Below are positions 34,279 to 41,916 of a DNA stretch of 64,000 nt, piece by piece. Under the pieces are notes generated by a model. It saw nothing but the letters and a program-made list of their open reading frames with translations, did not search any database and was not told the origin of the DNA. Position 1 is the first letter of the stretch; each line of letters starts with the position of its first letter. Source of the DNA: Cognataquiflexum aquatile (GTDB lineage: Bacteria; Bacteroidota; Bacteroidia; Cytophagales; Cyclobacteriaceae); the NCBI RefSeq assembly GCF_003316845.1, contig NZ_QMIK01000004.1:1-64000 (forward strand), given 5' to 3'. The position numbers and the translations under genes are program-made.

Positions 34279-35277
34279 TTACCAATTCAGCAATGCTGAG
34301 GCCCAAGTAAAACCACTTCCGAAAGCGGCCAAACAAACCAAATCACCTTCTTTGAGCTTTCCTTGTTCAAAAGCTTCACTCAAGGCAATAGGAATCGTAC
34401 CCGCAGTCGTATTACCATAATACATGATATTATTGAATACTTTCTCGTCAGGCAAGCCCAATTTTTGTTGGATATAATTGCTGATTCTTAGGTTGGCCTG
34501 ATGGGGAACAAGGAGGTCAATATCATGTTTGGTTTTACCGTTGGCGTCCAGGGCTTCTTGGATAACCTCTGCAAACCTGACCACGGCATGTTTGAAAACG
34601 GCATTTCCGTTCATCTTGAGAAAAAAGTCACCTCTGTCTATCATTTCAGTGGATATCCTGACTTCTTGGCAACTGCTAGGTGAGGAACAATACAACTCTT
34701 CGGCATGGTCACCGTCAGCATGGAGGTGTGTAGAAAGGATAGCTGATTTTTCAGAATTGGACCTACTTACCACCACTGCACCTGCGCCGTCAGCAAAAAT
34801 TACCGCACTTGACCTGCCTTCATCACTTTTGTCCAAAGCTGAAGACTGGATTTCTCCGCCTACCACAAGGATGTTTTTATACATCCCGGTTTTGATAAAT
34901 TGATCTGCAATAGAAAGCGCGTATATGAATCCCGAGCAGGCATTCCGGATATCCAATGCTCCGATTCCCTGCATGCCAAGTTCTCTCTGTAACAATACCC
35001 CTTCCCCCGGAAGGAAATAATCAGGGGTTATTGTGGCAAAAATGATGAAGTCAATGTCTTTATTGGATAATCCCGCTCTTTCCAAGGCAATCTTTGAGGC
35101 ATTGACAGACATACTTGCCAAAGTGTCTTTGCCCGGAGTAAACCACCTTCTCTCATGGATGCCTGTGCGCTCCACAATCCACGCGTCATTGGTATCCATG
35201 ATGGTGGATAGATATTCATTGGTGATGATTCTATCAGGGACATAATGTCCTACTCCTGTGATTTTGGATTTGTACAT
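34279..35277 (-). CDS. fabH: 3-oxoacyl-[ACP] synthase III (FabH-type)
   Basis: 332 residues from the ATG at 35277 (MYKSKITGVGHYVP); an ATG 27 codons upstream adds sequence that FabH proteins do not have. It condenses an acyl-CoA with malonyl-ACP to start fatty-acid synthesis. The full Cys-His-Asn triad is present: Cys114 (RNACSGF), His259 (VPHQANLR), Asn289 (YYGNTTAG). Bacteroidota often have several FabH copies, and here no acpP, plsX or other fab gene is adjacent, so this may be a secondary paralogue with a special primer. Confidence 0.9.
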   Translation of the reverse strand: MYKSKITGVGHYVPDRIITNEYLSTIMDTNDAWIVERTGIHERRWFTPGKDTLASMSVNASKIALERAGLSNKDIDFIIFATITPDYFLPGEGVLLQRELGMQGIGALDIRNACSGFIYALSIADQFIKTGMYKNILVVGGEIQSSALDKSDEGRSSAVIFADGAGAVVVSRSNSEKSAILSTHLHADGDHAEELYCSSPSSCQEVRISTEMIDRGDFFLKMNGNAVFKHAVVRFAEVIQEALDANGKTKHDIDLLVPHQANLRISNYIQQKLGLPDEKVFNNIMYYGNTTAGTIPIALSEAFEQGKLKEGDLVCLAAFGSGFTWASALLNW

Positions 35278-35419
35278 GGCCGTAAAAGTATTTTGGGTCT
35301 GGTTGTTTTGCGCGTAATTGGTTGAGGCAAATATCCCATTTCCTTTTTTGAATACCAAAAAACAAAATTGAAACAGCCTTACAAGTCGCTATTCGTACAT
35401 GAATGGATAAAATAAGGGA

Positions 35420-36325
35420 CTATTTCAGCCTTCCCTGACTTTTAAGTTTCCAATACCGGTAAAGGCCCGCTACTGACATCCAGCTGGGATTGGCATATTC
35501 ATAGGTTTGGATCTGTTCTTTTGAACATCCTTCTCTCAAAAATTGCGATTTGGAATATTCCATAAAAAGTGGGACCACCTCAGATTGGTCCACATTTTTC
35601 TCAAAATAGGGTTTGATCCATTCTGCCCAATCGTCTAGCATGTAGGAGAGACTATCCAAATGATAGTCTACCGCGTCGATAATCCCAAAATGGGTGAGGT
35701 ATAATTCCTTAGGCTTTTCGCTTTTTATGATGGCAAGGGACTTTTTCCATTCTTCCAAATTGATATCGGGTGGAGGGCAGGGAGGCATCACCGGGCCTCC
35801 GGCAATCTTGACGCCTGCTACATCGCCTGTAAATATGATATTGCCCATTTTCCATGCTATGTGGTGGACAGCATGTCCGGGAGTATGGAGGGATTTGATT
35901 TTGGTAGTACCAAATTCGAGTTCTTGCTTGTCTTCCACACTGACCAATTGGTTGGCAGGAATTGGTTTCATCTTTCCCCAAAGCCTGTCCATGTCATCTC
36001 CGTAAATTTGGGAGGCGGAGTTCCAAAGTTTTTCCGGAGAAGCCAGATGGGGAACACCAAAGGGATGCACATAAATTTTGGCTCCGGCTTCAGCAAGTTT
36101 CCAAGCTGCCCCGGCATGGTCAAAATGAATGTGTGTCAGCAATACATGTTTGATTTCATCTATGGAATGTCCGCATTTTGATACTCCTCGGCTGAGTTGG
36201 TCATAAGTGCTTGCCGGACCGGTTTCGATAAGTATCGGTCCATCGGATGTTTCTATCAAAAAGCTTGCGATAGCATCTTTTGATTTTTGAAAATGCAGGT
36301 CAATAATTTTGATTTTTTCCATCAT
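35420..36325 (-). CDS. MBL-fold metallo-hydrolase
   Basis: 301 residues. The metallo-beta-lactamase signature H65-x-H67-x-D69-H70 (THIHFDH) binds two zinc ions. Further ligands lie in HTPGHAVHHIA and FTGDVAG, and a late LTHFG supplies another His. Substrate unknown; glyoxalase II-like thioesters or lactones are possible. Its ATG overlaps the stop of the SRAP gene by 4 bp (ATGA), so translation is coupled. It is the third gene of the yheT-SRAP-MBL operon. Confidence 0.85.
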   Translation of the reverse strand: MMEKIKIIDLHFQKSKDAIASFLIETSDGPILIETGPASTYDQLSRGVSKCGHSIDEIKHVLLTHIHFDHAGAAWKLAEAGAKIYVHPFGVPHLASPEKLWNSASQIYGDDMDRLWGKMKPIPANQLVSVEDKQELEFGTTKIKSLHTPGHAVHHIAWKMGNIIFTGDVAGVKIAGGPVMPPCPPPDINLEEWKKSLAIIKSEKPKELYLTHFGIIDAVDYHLDSLSYMLDDWAEWIKPYFEKNVDQSEVVPLFMEYSKSQFLREGCSKEQIQTYEYANPSWMSVAGLYRYWKLKSQGRLK

Positions 36326-37020
36326 CCGAATAAAGTGTAATTCCCAAATTGGTCCATAGGGGATGTTTTGCGGATAATTCCGGGACTGTCGTTGGTGACC
36401 TGATTTACAAGAGGGGATACCGTATAGCTTAACATGTCATCGGCCGAGTAGGTTGTTAGCATCTTGAGCAGGTTTGATTCAGAACTGTATTTGTCAAGCC
36501 ACTTTTTCTCATCTTCTTTTTTCAGAATGACGGGCATCCTGTCATGAACCTCGGCCACAAGCCTATTTGGTTCGGTCGTCAATATCAAAAACGTATGGTT
36601 GATTTCCCCTTTTTCGTTTTCATATTCTTCCCAAATACCCGCAAAAGCGAAAGCTTCATCGTTGGCCATCGTAAAACGATACGGGACCTTGGTTTTCTTT
36701 CCCAATTTTTTCCATTCATAAAAACCGTCTGCAGGCACCAGGCATCTCCTTTTCTCAAAAGACGATTTGAAGGAAATTTTTTCATTTACCGTTTCTGCCT
36801 TGGCATTGATAAATTTTTGGGAAACAGGTTTGTTTTTGGCAAAATCAGGTGTGATGCCCCAATAGAAAAATGAAAAACCCTTAGGGCTATCAGAAGTGAT
36901 GACCGGCACAAGCTGGGTAGGCGCTATATTGTAGCGTGGTTTGAAATCGACCAACATCTCTGCCTGAAATCTTTCTTCCAATTCAATTTTACTTTTGCTG
37001 AGGGAATATCTGCCGCACAT
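36322..37020 (-). CDS. SOS response-associated peptidase (SRAP, HMCES/YedK type)
   Basis: 232 residues, starting MCGRYSLS so that Cys2 becomes the N-terminal residue after Met removal. This Cys forms a thiazolidine crosslink with abasic sites in single-stranded DNA and protects them. Supporting residues are Asn72 and Glu76 (NAKAETV), Glu102 (GFYEWK) and His159 (EVHDRMP). The length is normal. No LexA box was identified upstream; the start lies 20 bp after the yheT stop, so expression follows that operon. Confidence 0.92.
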   Translation of the reverse strand: MCGRYSLSKSKIELEERFQAEMLVDFKPRYNIAPTQLVPVITSDSPKGFSFFYWGITPDFAKNKPVSQKFINAKAETVNEKISFKSSFEKRRCLVPADGFYEWKKLGKKTKVPYRFTMANDEAFAFAGIWEEYENEKGEINHTFLILTTEPNRLVAEVHDRMPVILKKEDEKKWLDKYSSESNLLKMLTTYSADDMLSYTVSPLVNQVTNDSPGIIRKTSPMDQFGNYTLFG

Positions 37021-37040
37021 GGTAATGGTTTTTCTGAAAA

Positions 37041-38000
37041 TTACTGATCTGATGTGATAAATTCAAACGCCCTTTTTTCGGACCAATAAATATCGGCCTT
37101 CTTTCTCGGACTAAAGCCAACATGGCCTCCATATTTTGGAAAATCCATCCATACTTGTTCCAACTTTCTTCCAACAGATACCGGAAAGCACTGGTCGCTG
37201 AGGAATGGATCATTTTGGGCATTCAGAATCAAAGAAGGGATTTCAATATGTTCTAAGAAATACAAGGAGGAATTCTGCTCATAATAATCGTGGGCATCCT
37301 TGAATCCATGTAAGGGCCCGGTGTAGTGGTCATCAAAATCCTGTAGGGTTTTGATCTTCCTCAAAATTCCTGTTGGAATTTCATTAGGAAATTTTATTGC
37401 CTTCTTGACTACTTTTTCTTTCAGGGTTTTCAAAAATCGCTTGGCATACATGATATTTTCTCCCGTTGAAATTTTGATACAGGCAGATTCAAGATGAAGC
37501 GGAACAGAAATAGCCACGGCTTTTTTGATTTTTGGAGTTCTTTCTCTTTTTTCTCCTAGGTATTTCAAGGTAAGGTTTCCACCCAAGCTGAATCCGATAA
37601 GATAGACGGATTCGTAATTTTGCGAAGCATGGTCCACCACAAAATCCAAGTCATAAGTGGCTCCTGAATGGTAGAAAATCGGTTTGTTATTGAGTTCTTC
37701 ACTACATCCGCGAAAATTCCAATTCAGCACATCATAACCGTTTGCAAAAAAATGTCTTGCCATTCCTGTCATGTAAGGCCGCTGGCTGTTGCCCTCCAAT
37801 CCATGGCTGATGATGACTAATTTTTGGGATGAGTTCCTGAGCCAATCCAGGTCCAAAAAGTCCCCGTCAGGGGTAGTAACCCTTTCTCTTTCAAAAGGTA
37901 AGGAGTGCGTGTCTCTGAACAAGCTTGGGATTATGGTCTGCAAATGACCGTTAAAAAGCCATTTTGGATACTCATAATCTGTTTTTTTTACAACAGGCAT
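37041..38000 (-). CDS. YheT-family alpha/beta hydrolase
   Basis: 319 residues. It opens with the family hallmark YPKWLFNGHLQTIIPSLFR. The oxyanion strand ISHGLEGNS, nucleophile elbow GFSLGGN (Ser138), acid NAQNDPF and His in KYGGHVGF complete the triad. YheT-type enzymes are esterases of unclear physiological substrate. First gene of the three-gene operon with the SRAP and metallo-hydrolase genes, and divergent from the pyruvate dehydrogenase E2 gene. Confidence 0.88.
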   Translation of the reverse strand: MPVVKKTDYEYPKWLFNGHLQTIIPSLFRDTHSLPFERERVTTPDGDFLDLDWLRNSSQKLVIISHGLEGNSQRPYMTGMARHFFANGYDVLNWNFRGCSEELNNKPIFYHSGATYDLDFVVDHASQNYESVYLIGFSLGGNLTLKYLGEKRERTPKIKKAVAISVPLHLESACIKISTGENIMYAKRFLKTLKEKVVKKAIKFPNEIPTGILRKIKTLQDFDDHYTGPLHGFKDAHDYYEQNSSLYFLEHIEIPSLILNAQNDPFLSDQCFPVSVGRKLEQVWMDFPKYGGHVGFSPRKKADIYWSEKRAFEFITSDQ

Positions 38001-38056
38001 TTTAAAACAAAATCATCAATTCTGAACTTATCAAACCTGAAAATACTACTATTATA

Positions 38057-38088
38057 TTTGAATTAAGACATTTTAAGAACTATTTTTG
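38057..38088 (+). promoter_or_regulatory. promoter of the E2 gene
   Basis: TTTG (38057-38060), 20-bp spacer, TATTTTTG (38081-38088); a very good match to the Bacteroidota consensus. The predicted leader is ~30 nt to the ATG at 38124. Confidence 0.65.
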
Positions 38089-38123
38089 GACTCCTTAAAA
38101 TTTGACTAGGATATAATCAACTT

Positions 38124-39836
38124 ATGGCCGAGATAATACGAATGCCCAAAATGAGCGATACCATGGAAGAAGGGGTGATCGCAGCGTGGTTGAAAAAAGT
38201 AGGAGATGCAGTAAAGCCGGGAGATATACTTGCAGAAGTGGAAACCGACAAGGCAACCATGGAGCTTGAATCTTACGAAGAAGGTGTTTTGCTGTATATC
38301 GGTGTGGAGGAAAAAAACGCTGTGGCTGTCAATGGGGTAATTGCCATTATTGGAGAAAAAGGTGAAAACATTGATGCTTTGCTCAAGGACATCTCCGGTG
38401 GCGGAGCTCCTGCAGCAAAAGCTGAACATAAAAAAGAAGAAAAAACCGAAGCTCCCAAGGAAGAAAAAGCTGCCCCTGCTCCTCCAAAAGCAGAGGCTCC
38501 AAAGGAATCTATCGATGTCTCCGGCATCAATGCGACCGTGTTGACTATGCCAAAGATGTCTGATACCATGACCGAGGGCACGATAGCCTCTTGGTTGAAA
38601 AAAGTCGGAGATGCCATCAAATCCGGTGATATCATTGCTGAAGTGGAAACCGATAAAGCCACCATGGAACTCGAATCCTATGACGATGGCATCTTGCTTT
38701 ACATAGGTGTGGAAGCCGGTAATTCTGTGGAAGTGGATGGCGTGATCGCCATCATCGGTGAAAAGGGTGCTGATTATCAGACATTGCTCAAAGCACACAA
38801 ATCAAAATCAGGCGGTGCGGAAGCCCCAGCTGTTGAAGAGCAGAAAGAAGAAAAGCCAGCTACTCCGGCGGAAAAAACTTCTGAATCAAAACCTGTAGAA
38901 TCAAAACCGTCTACACCTGCTGCACCAACTGCGTCAACTTCCTCTTCTGACAATGGAAGGGTAATAGCTTCTCCCTTGGCTAAGAAAATGGCTTCCGAAA
39001 AAGGAATCGACATAACTTTGGTAAAAGGAAGCGGTGAAGGTGGAAGAATCATTAGAAGAGATGTGGAATCCTTTGATCCGGCATCTGTAAAACCTGCTGC
39101 TATGCCTACAGCCGCAGCATCAAGTACACCTGTATCAGGACCTGTCTTGGGTCAGGAATCTTTCAGAGAAGAGAAGGTTTCCCAAATGAGGAAAGTCATT
39201 GCCAAGAGATTGGCAGAAAGTAAATTTGGGGCGCCTCATTTCTACCTTACCATGGAAATCAACATGGATAAGGCAATTGCTGCAAGACAAAGCATGAATG
39301 AAATTTCTCCGGTGAAAATTTCCTTCAACGATTTTGTGATCAAGGCCGCTGCAATGGCATTGAAGCAACATCCAAAAGTAAATTCTTCTTGGTTGGGGGA
39401 TAAAATCAGGTATAACGACCATATACATATCGGAATGGCAGTTGCCGTGGAGGAAGGATTATTGGTTCCTGTGATCCGGTTTGCGGATAGTAAGTCTTTG
39501 TCGCAGATCTCGACAGAAGCCAAGACATTGGGAGGGAAAGCCAAAAACAAAGAATTGCAACCGAAAGATTGGGAAGGAAATACATTTACCATTTCCAACT
39601 TGGGGATGTTCGGAATCGATGAGTTCACAGCAATCATCAATCCGCCTGATGCCTGTATCCTTGCCGTCGGCGGGATCAAAGAAACCGTGATCGTGAAAAA
39701 CGGTCAGATGCAGATCGGAAATATCATGAAAGTGACACTTTCCTGTGACCATAGGGTAGTGGACGGAGCTGTCGGTTCTGCCTTCCTGCTTACCTTGAAA
39801 GGTCTGCTAGAAGATCCCGTCAGGATGTTGATCTAA
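38124..39836 (+). CDS. pyruvate dehydrogenase E2 (dihydrolipoyl acetyltransferase)
   Basis: 570 residues. Two lipoyl domains (residues ~1-78 and ~138-213) carry the lipoylated lysines in ETDKATMELES, Lys43 and Lys178. They are joined by Ala/Pro/Lys/Glu-rich flexible linkers. A peripheral-subunit-binding domain follows (ASPLAKKMASEKGIDITLVKG, residues ~283-318), then the catalytic domain with SCDHRVVDG: His543 and Asp547. It transfers acetyl groups from E1 to CoA. The double lipoyl domain and linker lengths suit the Bacteroidota PDH complex rather than a single-lipoyl 2-oxoglutarate enzyme. No E1 or E3 gene is adjacent. It has its own promoter and terminator. Confidence 0.92.
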   Translation: MAEIIRMPKMSDTMEEGVIAAWLKKVGDAVKPGDILAEVETDKATMELESYEEGVLLYIGVEEKNAVAVNGVIAIIGEKGENIDALLKDISGGGAPAAKAEHKKEEKTEAPKEEKAAPAPPKAEAPKESIDVSGINATVLTMPKMSDTMTEGTIASWLKKVGDAIKSGDIIAEVETDKATMELESYDDGILLYIGVEAGNSVEVDGVIAIIGEKGADYQTLLKAHKSKSGGAEAPAVEEQKEEKPATPAEKTSESKPVESKPSTPAAPTASTSSSDNGRVIASPLAKKMASEKGIDITLVKGSGEGGRIIRRDVESFDPASVKPAAMPTAAASSTPVSGPVLGQESFREEKVSQMRKVIAKRLAESKFGAPHFYLTMEINMDKAIAARQSMNEISPVKISFNDFVIKAAAMALKQHPKVNSSWLGDKIRYNDHIHIGMAVAVEEGLLVPVIRFADSKSLSQISTEAKTLGGKAKNKELQPKDWEGNTFTISNLGMFGIDEFTAIINPPDACILAVGGIKETVIVKNGQMQIGNIMKVTLSCDHRVVDGAVGSAFLLTLKGLLEDPVRMLI

Positions 39837-39856
39837 CAAAAAAAATAAATACTGTC

Positions 39857-39884
39857 AAAAAGTCCTGTTTTCACAGGACTTTTT
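39857..39884 (+). terminator. terminator of the E2 gene
   Basis: AAAAAGTCCTGT-TTTC-ACAGGACTTTTT, a 12-bp perfect stem, ~20 bp after the stop. Confidence 0.85.
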
Positions 39885-40196
39885 GCTTTTGTATGGTTAT
39901 TGAAGAAGTGAAATATATTTTAGAAAATAAAGTTGAAATACGCTTCGCGAAATACATTGGAAATATGCTTCGCGAAAAAAAGTGGAAATAGGGTTTGCTA
40001 CATAGACTAGGGTTCTAAGTTTTATTTCAATGTATTTCTATCTTATTTCAATGTATCTCCTTTAATATTTCAATTTTATTTCTACCATATTTCAATGTAT
40101 CTCCTTTAAATATTTCAATTAATTTCTACCATATTTCTACTTATCTCAATTCAAAAGTCTCTTATCTCACGTCTTATATCTCTTGTCTTTTAAAAA
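39885..40196. repeat. degenerate tandem repeats before hslV
   Basis: No gene. Two copies of GAAATAyGCTTCGCGAAA (from 39936 and 39960) are followed by two ~45-bp units of TATTTCAATGTATCTCCTTT...ATTTCTACCA (40034-40087 and 40088-40132) and a partial third. The strings ATACATTGGAAATA and TATTTCAATGTAT are imperfect inverted versions of one another. A C/T-rich track of TCTTATCTCACGTCTTATATCTC type runs up to hslV. The promoter of hslV is not obvious. Confidence 0.65.
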
Positions 40197-40739
40197 ATGG
40201 AAAAAATAAAATCAACAACCGTAGTAGCCATCAAACACAACGGGGAAGTAGTCATCGGTGCAGATGGTCAGGCTACCTTGGGCAATACAATTGCAAAAAG
40301 CACGGTCAATAAAATCAGAAAATTACAAGGCGGAAAAATCGTCACCGGATTTGCAGGTTCTACGGCAGATGCATTTACGCTCTTGGAGAAATTCGAGGAA
40401 AAGATGGGTGCCTATGGCAACAACATGAAAAGAGCCGCCGTCGAACTCGCCAAAGAATGGCGGACAGACCGCATGCTCAGCAAGCTCGAAGCCATGATGA
40501 TTGTGGCTGATGCGGTGGATATTCTGATTATTTCGGGTAATGGCGATGTGATCGAACCGGATATGGAGATCGCTTCCATCGGTTCCGGAAGCATGTATGC
40601 CCAATCTGCCGCCAGAGCGCTGAAGAAATTTGCGCCCCAACTTACTGCAGAAGAAATGGTCAGGGAAAGCCTCGGCATCGCTGCTGATGTCTGTATCTAT
40701 ACCAACCATAACCTGGTGGTGGAAAAAGTAGTGAAATAA
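40197..40739 (+). CDS. hslV: ATP-dependent protease subunit HslV
   Basis: 180 residues. Proteasome-type threonine peptidase that degrades proteins unfolded by the HslU ATPase in the cytoplasm. Cleavage before Thr7 (MEKIKS|TTVVAI) would expose the catalytic threonine; a short propeptide of this kind is usual in Bacteroidota. Conserved blocks are GADGQATLGNTIAKSTVNKIR, GFAGSTADAFTLLEKFE, ELAKEWRTDRMLSKLEA and IGSGSMYAQSAARAL. hslU is not in the window. The gene is flanked on both sides by unusual repeats. Confidence 0.95.
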   Translation: MEKIKSTTVVAIKHNGEVVIGADGQATLGNTIAKSTVNKIRKLQGGKIVTGFAGSTADAFTLLEKFEEKMGAYGNNMKRAAVELAKEWRTDRMLSKLEAMMIVADAVDILIISGNGDVIEPDMEIASIGSGSMYAQSAARALKKFAPQLTAEEMVRESLGIAADVCIYTNHNLVVEKVVK

Positions 40740-40757
40740 TTTCTTTTAAAATTTTGC

Positions 40758-40908
40758 CCTTCGACTTCGCTCAGGGACCTATCCTTCGACCACGCTGAGG
40801 GTCCAATATTGATTTAATGAAGGGGGGGAGAAGGGAAAGGGCGGAGCCCTTTCCCTTCTCCCCCTACTGTTTTTTCATTTAATGCGTTCCCTGAGCGAAG
40901 TCGAAAGG
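40758..40908. repeat. nested inverted-repeat element downstream of hslV
   Basis: Outer arms CCTTCGACTTCGCTCAGGGA (40758-40777) and TCCCTGAGCGAAGTCGAAAGG (40888-40908) are inverted copies. A second, partly diverged copy (CCTTCGACCACGCTGAGGG) lies at 40783-40801. In the middle is a perfect 19-bp hairpin with a 3-base loop: GGGGGAGAAGGGAAAGGGC at 40824-40842 and its complement at 40846-40864. There is no coding capacity. It looks like a miniature mobile or REP-type element. Confidence 0.75.
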
Positions 40909-40985
40909 ATTTTTTTGAATTTTTGTTTAATATCTATAAAGTGTCGTAAGTCTAAAGGTACATATCGAATTGGATTACCATCCTT

Positions 40986-41312
40986 TCATGCGATTTTAAC
41001 AAAGTTATCTTCAAGTTTTACGTTAAAGTTTATCTCTGCTTTCAAAGCTTTAAACACTTTCAAAATGGTATCAATTGTAGCACTGTTGGCACTGCTTTCA
41101 AGTTTGGAAATTTGGGCTTTTTGCACGCCAATAAGCTTCCCAAGTTCTTCTTGTGTCAAATTCCGTTCTTGCCTAGCTGCTTTGATCATTTTCCCCAAAA
41201 CATCCATACGAAGTTCATATTCGTATTCGTCACGGTCAACCGTTCCTACTTTACCGATATACTTGTCCTTCATTTCGGCAAGCGAGTATGTCTTGATCTG
41301 TTTGGTTGCCAT
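40986..41312 (-). CDS. HigA-like XRE-family antitoxin
   Basis: 108 residues. The C-terminal half is a helix-turn-helix of the XRE type (MIKAARQERNLTQEELGKLI, then GVQKAQISKLESSANSATIDTI). The N-terminal ~50 residues (EMKDKYIGKVGTVDRDEYEYEL) likely form the toxin-neutralising region. It starts 13 bp after the HigB-like toxin stop, giving the toxin-first order that is typical of hig loci. It should bind the toxin and autorepress the operon. Confidence 0.88.
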   Translation of the reverse strand: MATKQIKTYSLAEMKDKYIGKVGTVDRDEYEYELRMDVLGKMIKAARQERNLTQEELGKLIGVQKAQISKLESSANSATIDTILKVFKALKAEINFNVKLEDNFVKIA

Positions 41313-41325
41313 ATGATTAATTTTT

Positions 41326-41658
41326 CTATTTGTTTCGAAAATAATTATCCTTTAATCTAATTGCTCTGTCGATTTCGCTTTTTGGCACTTTGTCAACCTT
41401 TTTTATAAAACCATGGGTCGCAACAACCAAAGTTTTTTTGTTATTTGATTTATCCCAAAAGGCAAGAAGCCTAATTTGAAGTCCTGCGTATTTTGTACGA
41501 AACTCCCAAATGTCATTTTGAAGTTTCTTTAAAAGTTTTGGGTCATTGGTCTGTTCAGCAAGGTCAATATTGTAAAAGATTTTTTTGATGGCCTTAAGAT
41601 CCAATCCTGAAATGAACTCGTTTGCTTCTTCTAAAAATTTTGTCTCGAAATACCTCAT
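41326..41658 (-). CDS. HigB-like toxin, phage Gp49/RelE superfamily
   Basis: About 110 residues from the ATG at 41658 (MRYFETKFLEEANEF). Longer frames begin at 41676 or 41700 but would start at or before the promoter's -7 element (41686-41679), so the shorter start is preferred. The sequence fits the Gp49-like/HigB family: LKKLQNDIWEFRTKYAGLQIRLLAFWD, then THGFIKKVDKVPKSEIDRAIRLKDNY. Family members are ribosome-dependent mRNA endonucleases. It pairs with the downstream antitoxin. Confidence 0.88.
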   Translation of the reverse strand: MRYFETKFLEEANEFISGLDLKAIKKIFYNIDLAEQTNDPKLLKKLQNDIWEFRTKYAGLQIRLLAFWDKSNNKKTLVVATHGFIKKVDKVPKSEIDRAIRLKDNYFRNK

Positions 41659-41678
41659 TAAATACTTGTTAAACATTA

Positions 41679-41686
41679 CAAAAATA
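41679..41686 (-). promoter_or_regulatory. -7 element of the higBA-like operon
   Basis: TATTTTTG on the minus strand, 20 bp before the ATG at 41658. No clear -33 TTG. Its position excludes the longer toxin start codons. Confidence 0.45.
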
Positions 41687-41747
41687 CATAATGTTTCCAT
41701 ATTTAGAAACCTTAATTAAAATTATTTCTCTCAGCTTTTAATTTTCG

Positions 41748-41786
41748 AAAGACCTTTTGAATGTGATCATTCAGAAGGTCTTTTTT
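41748..41786 (+). terminator. orphan terminator-like hairpin
   Basis: AAAGACCTTTTGAATG and CATTCAGAAGGTCTTT pair almost fully, followed by a T-run on the plus strand. No plus-strand gene lies directly upstream; the nearest is hslV, 1 kb away across the repeats and the toxin-antitoxin pair. Confidence 0.55.
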
Positions 41787-41916
41787 GTTTTCTTAGGTAT
41801 TGAAAAGTTCGGCCTTACCATTCGTTTACTGATTATTCCCGAAGATATTCATTCAAAATGTAAGAGTAGGACCTTAGCCTTTCTCCCGTCTAACCTCTCT
41901 TTTTGGTAACTATTTT

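Noticed and set aside
38106-38798. Long minus-strand open frame opposite the E2 gene
   Set aside because: It mirrors the repetitive lipoyl and linker codons; the translation is His/Phe/Gly-rich without family resemblance.
40034-40132. Possible CRISPR array
   Set aside because: Only two imperfect ~45-bp units, no regular spacers and no cas genes in the window.
40323-40709. Minus-strand frame opposite hslV
   Set aside because: Antisense shadow of a highly conserved gene with no signals of its own.
40882-41316. Plus-strand frame over the antitoxin gene
   Set aside because: The minus-strand frame encodes a clear XRE helix-turn-helix; the plus frame is Ser/Leu-rich antisense noise.
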